From Symbiodinium natans (taxonomy: Eukaryota > Sar > Dinophyceae > Suessiales > Symbiodiniaceae): a DNA stretch of 64,000 bases. The notes under the pieces are model-generated. The model made no database searches, was not told where the DNA came from, and saw only the letters and a list, made by a program, of their open reading frames with translations. Positions 62,160 to 64,000 of the stretch are shown piece after piece. Every line of letters begins with the position of its first letter. Position 1 is the first letter of the stretch. The stretch lies in NCBI GenBank assembly GCA_905221605.1, contig CAJNDS010002268.1, positions 793,232 to 857,231 of the forward strand. The letters are read 5' to 3'. A program made the translations under genes and the position numbers.

Positions 62160-62429
62160 CTGGACCTAAACCCTAAACCCTAAACCCTAAACCCTAAACC
62201 CTAAACCGTACACAGCAACCCCTAAATCTTAAAACCTAAACCCTGAAAAGAACCCGAAAATCCCAAAAAATCACATCAAGGTATGGCCGATGCCTCCCAG
62301 CAAACTACATCGCTTGCAATTAAGGAAGTGAAAGTCCACAACATCTAGGACCCCGAGTAGGCCCTTGTTCCCGTTGTTTTGGGTTTAGGTCCCCTGACAA
62401 TCCCCTTGAAACCCTAAACCCTAAACCCA

Positions 62430-62850
62430 AAACCTAAAGGGTGCCCTTTTTCATTCCTAGGATACTCTTGGGCCTGGACATGCATGCCACGCTGAACTGG
62501 CACACGGGGCTGCTTCCAAGTCATGGCTCCTCTCTCGGGCCTCTACCTCGGACCCCTAAGGCGGCATGGGAGGCCCTTTTCAAAGAGTTGTTTAGGGAAT
62601 ATGAGGGCTATGAGGAGTATGTTCAGGGGAACCTTTAAGGGTACAACCTTAGGGGTAAGATTCCCTAAACCCTAAACCCTAAACCCTAAACCCTAAACCC
62701 TAAACGATTCTTAATCCCTTGATCATCCCTGGGGTCTTAACTCTGTCAAACACGGCTCCTGCTCGCAGCTTAGCTTGGGGACAAGGAAGGCAGCCAAACT
62801 TGAGAAACAAGCCGCCCAAAAAGGGTCCAACATGGGGTCGTTCCCAAAAT
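62430..62850 (-). CDS. Possible exons, strand uncertain
   Basis: 62845-62705 is open on the minus strand as FLGGLFLKFGCLPCPQAKLR then AGAVFDRVKTPGMIKGLR, which reads as protein. 62562-62480 is open on both strands (minus: EVEARERSHDLEAAPCASSA). A family B half-copy (62430-62478) and a family H element (about 62545-62665) surround the second island. Confidence 0.35.
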
Positions 62851-63094
62851 AGGGGGGGGGGGGTTTCCCCTGTAGTACCCCAACTAGAATGGAATCCCCT
62901 GAAGGAGGCGTAGCTTAAACGGTATAGGGATCCTTAGTAAGATTTAAGCTGTGTTCCTTAATTAAGGGGTATTGGGCTCTTTGGGTACCCCCTATTTTCG
63001 GAAACTCCCCCCAAGATATGGATATTCCCTAAACTCTAAACCTTAAACCCTAAACCCTAAACCCTTTCCCTATTTTCGGAAGGCCCCCCAAAAT

Positions 63095-63385
63095 ATGGGT
63101 CAGCATCGCACACCCAGCCGGCACCCGAGCGCGGGCTGGTGCCCAAACGGCAGCGAGCTGAAGGCTGGCCAGCTTTGGAGGCGGTTTAGGGTTTAGGGTT
63201 TAGGGTTTAGGGTTTAGGGTTTAGGGTTTAGGGTTTAGGGTAAGGGGGCTGGTGGCTCCTCAGAGCCTCGACTGTGCGTGGAGCTGAAACGTCGATCGGC
63301 CCTCCGGAGTGGTTTGGACGGAGCAGGGCAGGCCGAAGGCGTCTCGCTCAAGCAGCGCTTGGATGGTGCTCGCCTCCGCGCCTCT
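63095..63385 (-). CDS. Two exons of an unidentified gene joined by a GC-AG intron
   Basis: 63385-63267 reads GAEASTIQALLERDAFGLPC then SVQTTPEGRSTFQLHAQS. A GC donor (GCTCTGAGG) joins it in phase 2 to about 63163-63095 (LQLAAVWAPARARVPAGCAM). A TTTAGGG array (63183-63241) lies in the intron between them. The first exon is among the clearest coding islands in the window. Family unknown. Confidence 0.55.
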
Positions 63386-63494
63386 CTTGGGATTTTGGGG
63401 GTTTAGGGTTTAGGGTTTAGGGTTTAGGGTTTAGGGTTTAGGGGTTTAGGGTTTAGGGTTTGGGGTTTAGGGTTTGGGGTTTAGGGTGTAGGGT

Positions 63495-63605
63495 TTGGCA
63501 TGTTCCCCCTTCTAAGAGGCCCTTATACTAACAGTCCTTAGGAGAGATTCTAGTACCCCCGACTACAGCCCTTACTAAGGACTAACAAAAGGGGGAACAT
63601 CCCAA
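63495..63605. repeat. Family C element
   Basis: TTGGCATGTTCCCCCTTCTA to AAAAGGGGGAACATCCCAA, with inner CTAACAGTCCTTAGGAG / ACTAAGGACTAACA. Confidence 0.75.
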
Positions 63606-63786
63606 GGTTTGGGGTTTTGTAGGGTTGAACTCTGCCTCGAACCATCACAAGGCCTATTCTTCAATTCAAGGTATAAGTCTCAACCTCTAGATGAGGTGGG
63701 CAGCGACTGCCGTCAAGACTCAACAAGCTAGGACTCGAAACCCTAAACCCTAAACCCGAAACCCTAAACAGCCAAAGGGTCCCAGA

Positions 63787-64000
63787 ATGCCCAGCGAGCC
63801 CAATACCCCCTGAACTTAAGGAATAGACCCAAAAAACTTGGGATGCTCCCCCTTATACTAGCAGCTCCTTATTGGGGATTACAGTCCCCTCCTATTAGAT
63901 TCGCTGTTGAGGAGCTGCTAGTATAAGGGCCAACATCCCAACTAAAACATGTAAGGCTCGATGTTGCGATTTAAGGCATCCTTTAACTGAGGGGTATCGG
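63787..64000. mobile_element. Family E element split by a nested family C element
   Basis: Left family E arm (GCGAGCCCAATACCCCCTGA, 63791 on) and right arm (CCTTTAACTGAGGGGTATCGG, to the window edge) are separated by a complete family C element at 63838-63942 (CTTGGGATGCTCCCCCTTAT to AAGGGCCAACATCCCAAC). The right arm is cut by the window end. Confidence 0.65.

Noticed and set aside
1-64000. TTTAGGG arrays as a chromosome end
   Set aside because: Arrays are short, occur in both orientations every few hundred bases and alternate with coding islands, so this is interior sequence and not a telomere.
1-64000. CRISPR, operon or bacterial features
   Set aside because: No regular spacer array, ribosome-binding sites or bacterial gene spacing; repeats here are telomere-type or inverted-repeat elements.
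1-64000. tRNA, rRNA or other structured RNA genes
   Set aside because: No cloverleaf-compatible or ribosomal sequence was recognised by eye; a covariance-model scan could not be run.

Overview
This is a eukaryotic nuclear window. It reads best as a dinoflagellate or close alveolate relative. Four things point there: hundreds of TTTAGGG/CCCTAAA telomere-type repeats scattered through introns and spacers; genes cut into many small exons; introns that begin GC or GA as often as GT and end AG; and genes lying in long same-strand runs. No open frame exceeds 144 codons, so the genes only appear when islands of 36-340 bases between repeats are joined in phase. Species and lineage are inferred, and every gene model here was built by eye.

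Layout. 1-5184 (-): the 5' end of a SID-1-family (SIDT/CHUP) multipass membrane protein, with signal peptide, ectodomain, transmembrane segments and an EF-hand pair; it runs off the left edge. 5185-6540: spacer. 6550-25240: two tandem 9-10 kb units, each with a minus-strand gene of unknown function starting at a signal-peptide exon (14161 and 23297). 25240-27500: spacer with repeats. 27500-40050 (-): many coding islands from one or more unidentified genes. 40140-41340: tandem repeats and an extreme G-rich tract. 43133-41445 (-): a complete seven-exon gene for a 179-residue protein. 44260-46491 (+): a multi-exon gene with seven phase-consistent 3' exons and a stop. 46500-51560: mixed plus and minus islands. 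51930-64000 (-): many minus-strand islands of unidentified genes.

The outstanding feature is how the introns are built. At least ten families of short (about 85-210 bp) inverted-repeat elements recur. In many genes the intron is one such element, with its terminal repeats at the splice sites. The first bases of an intron are often repeated as the first bases of the next exon. There is one filled/empty site pair with a 4-bp duplication (33545-33667 against 33839-33897). There is also an intron in one tandem gene copy that the other lacks. Both suggest recent intron gain by introner-like elements. Separately, several telomere-type arrays are bracketed by 10-35 bp direct repeats, as if they were inserted at broken or staggered ends.
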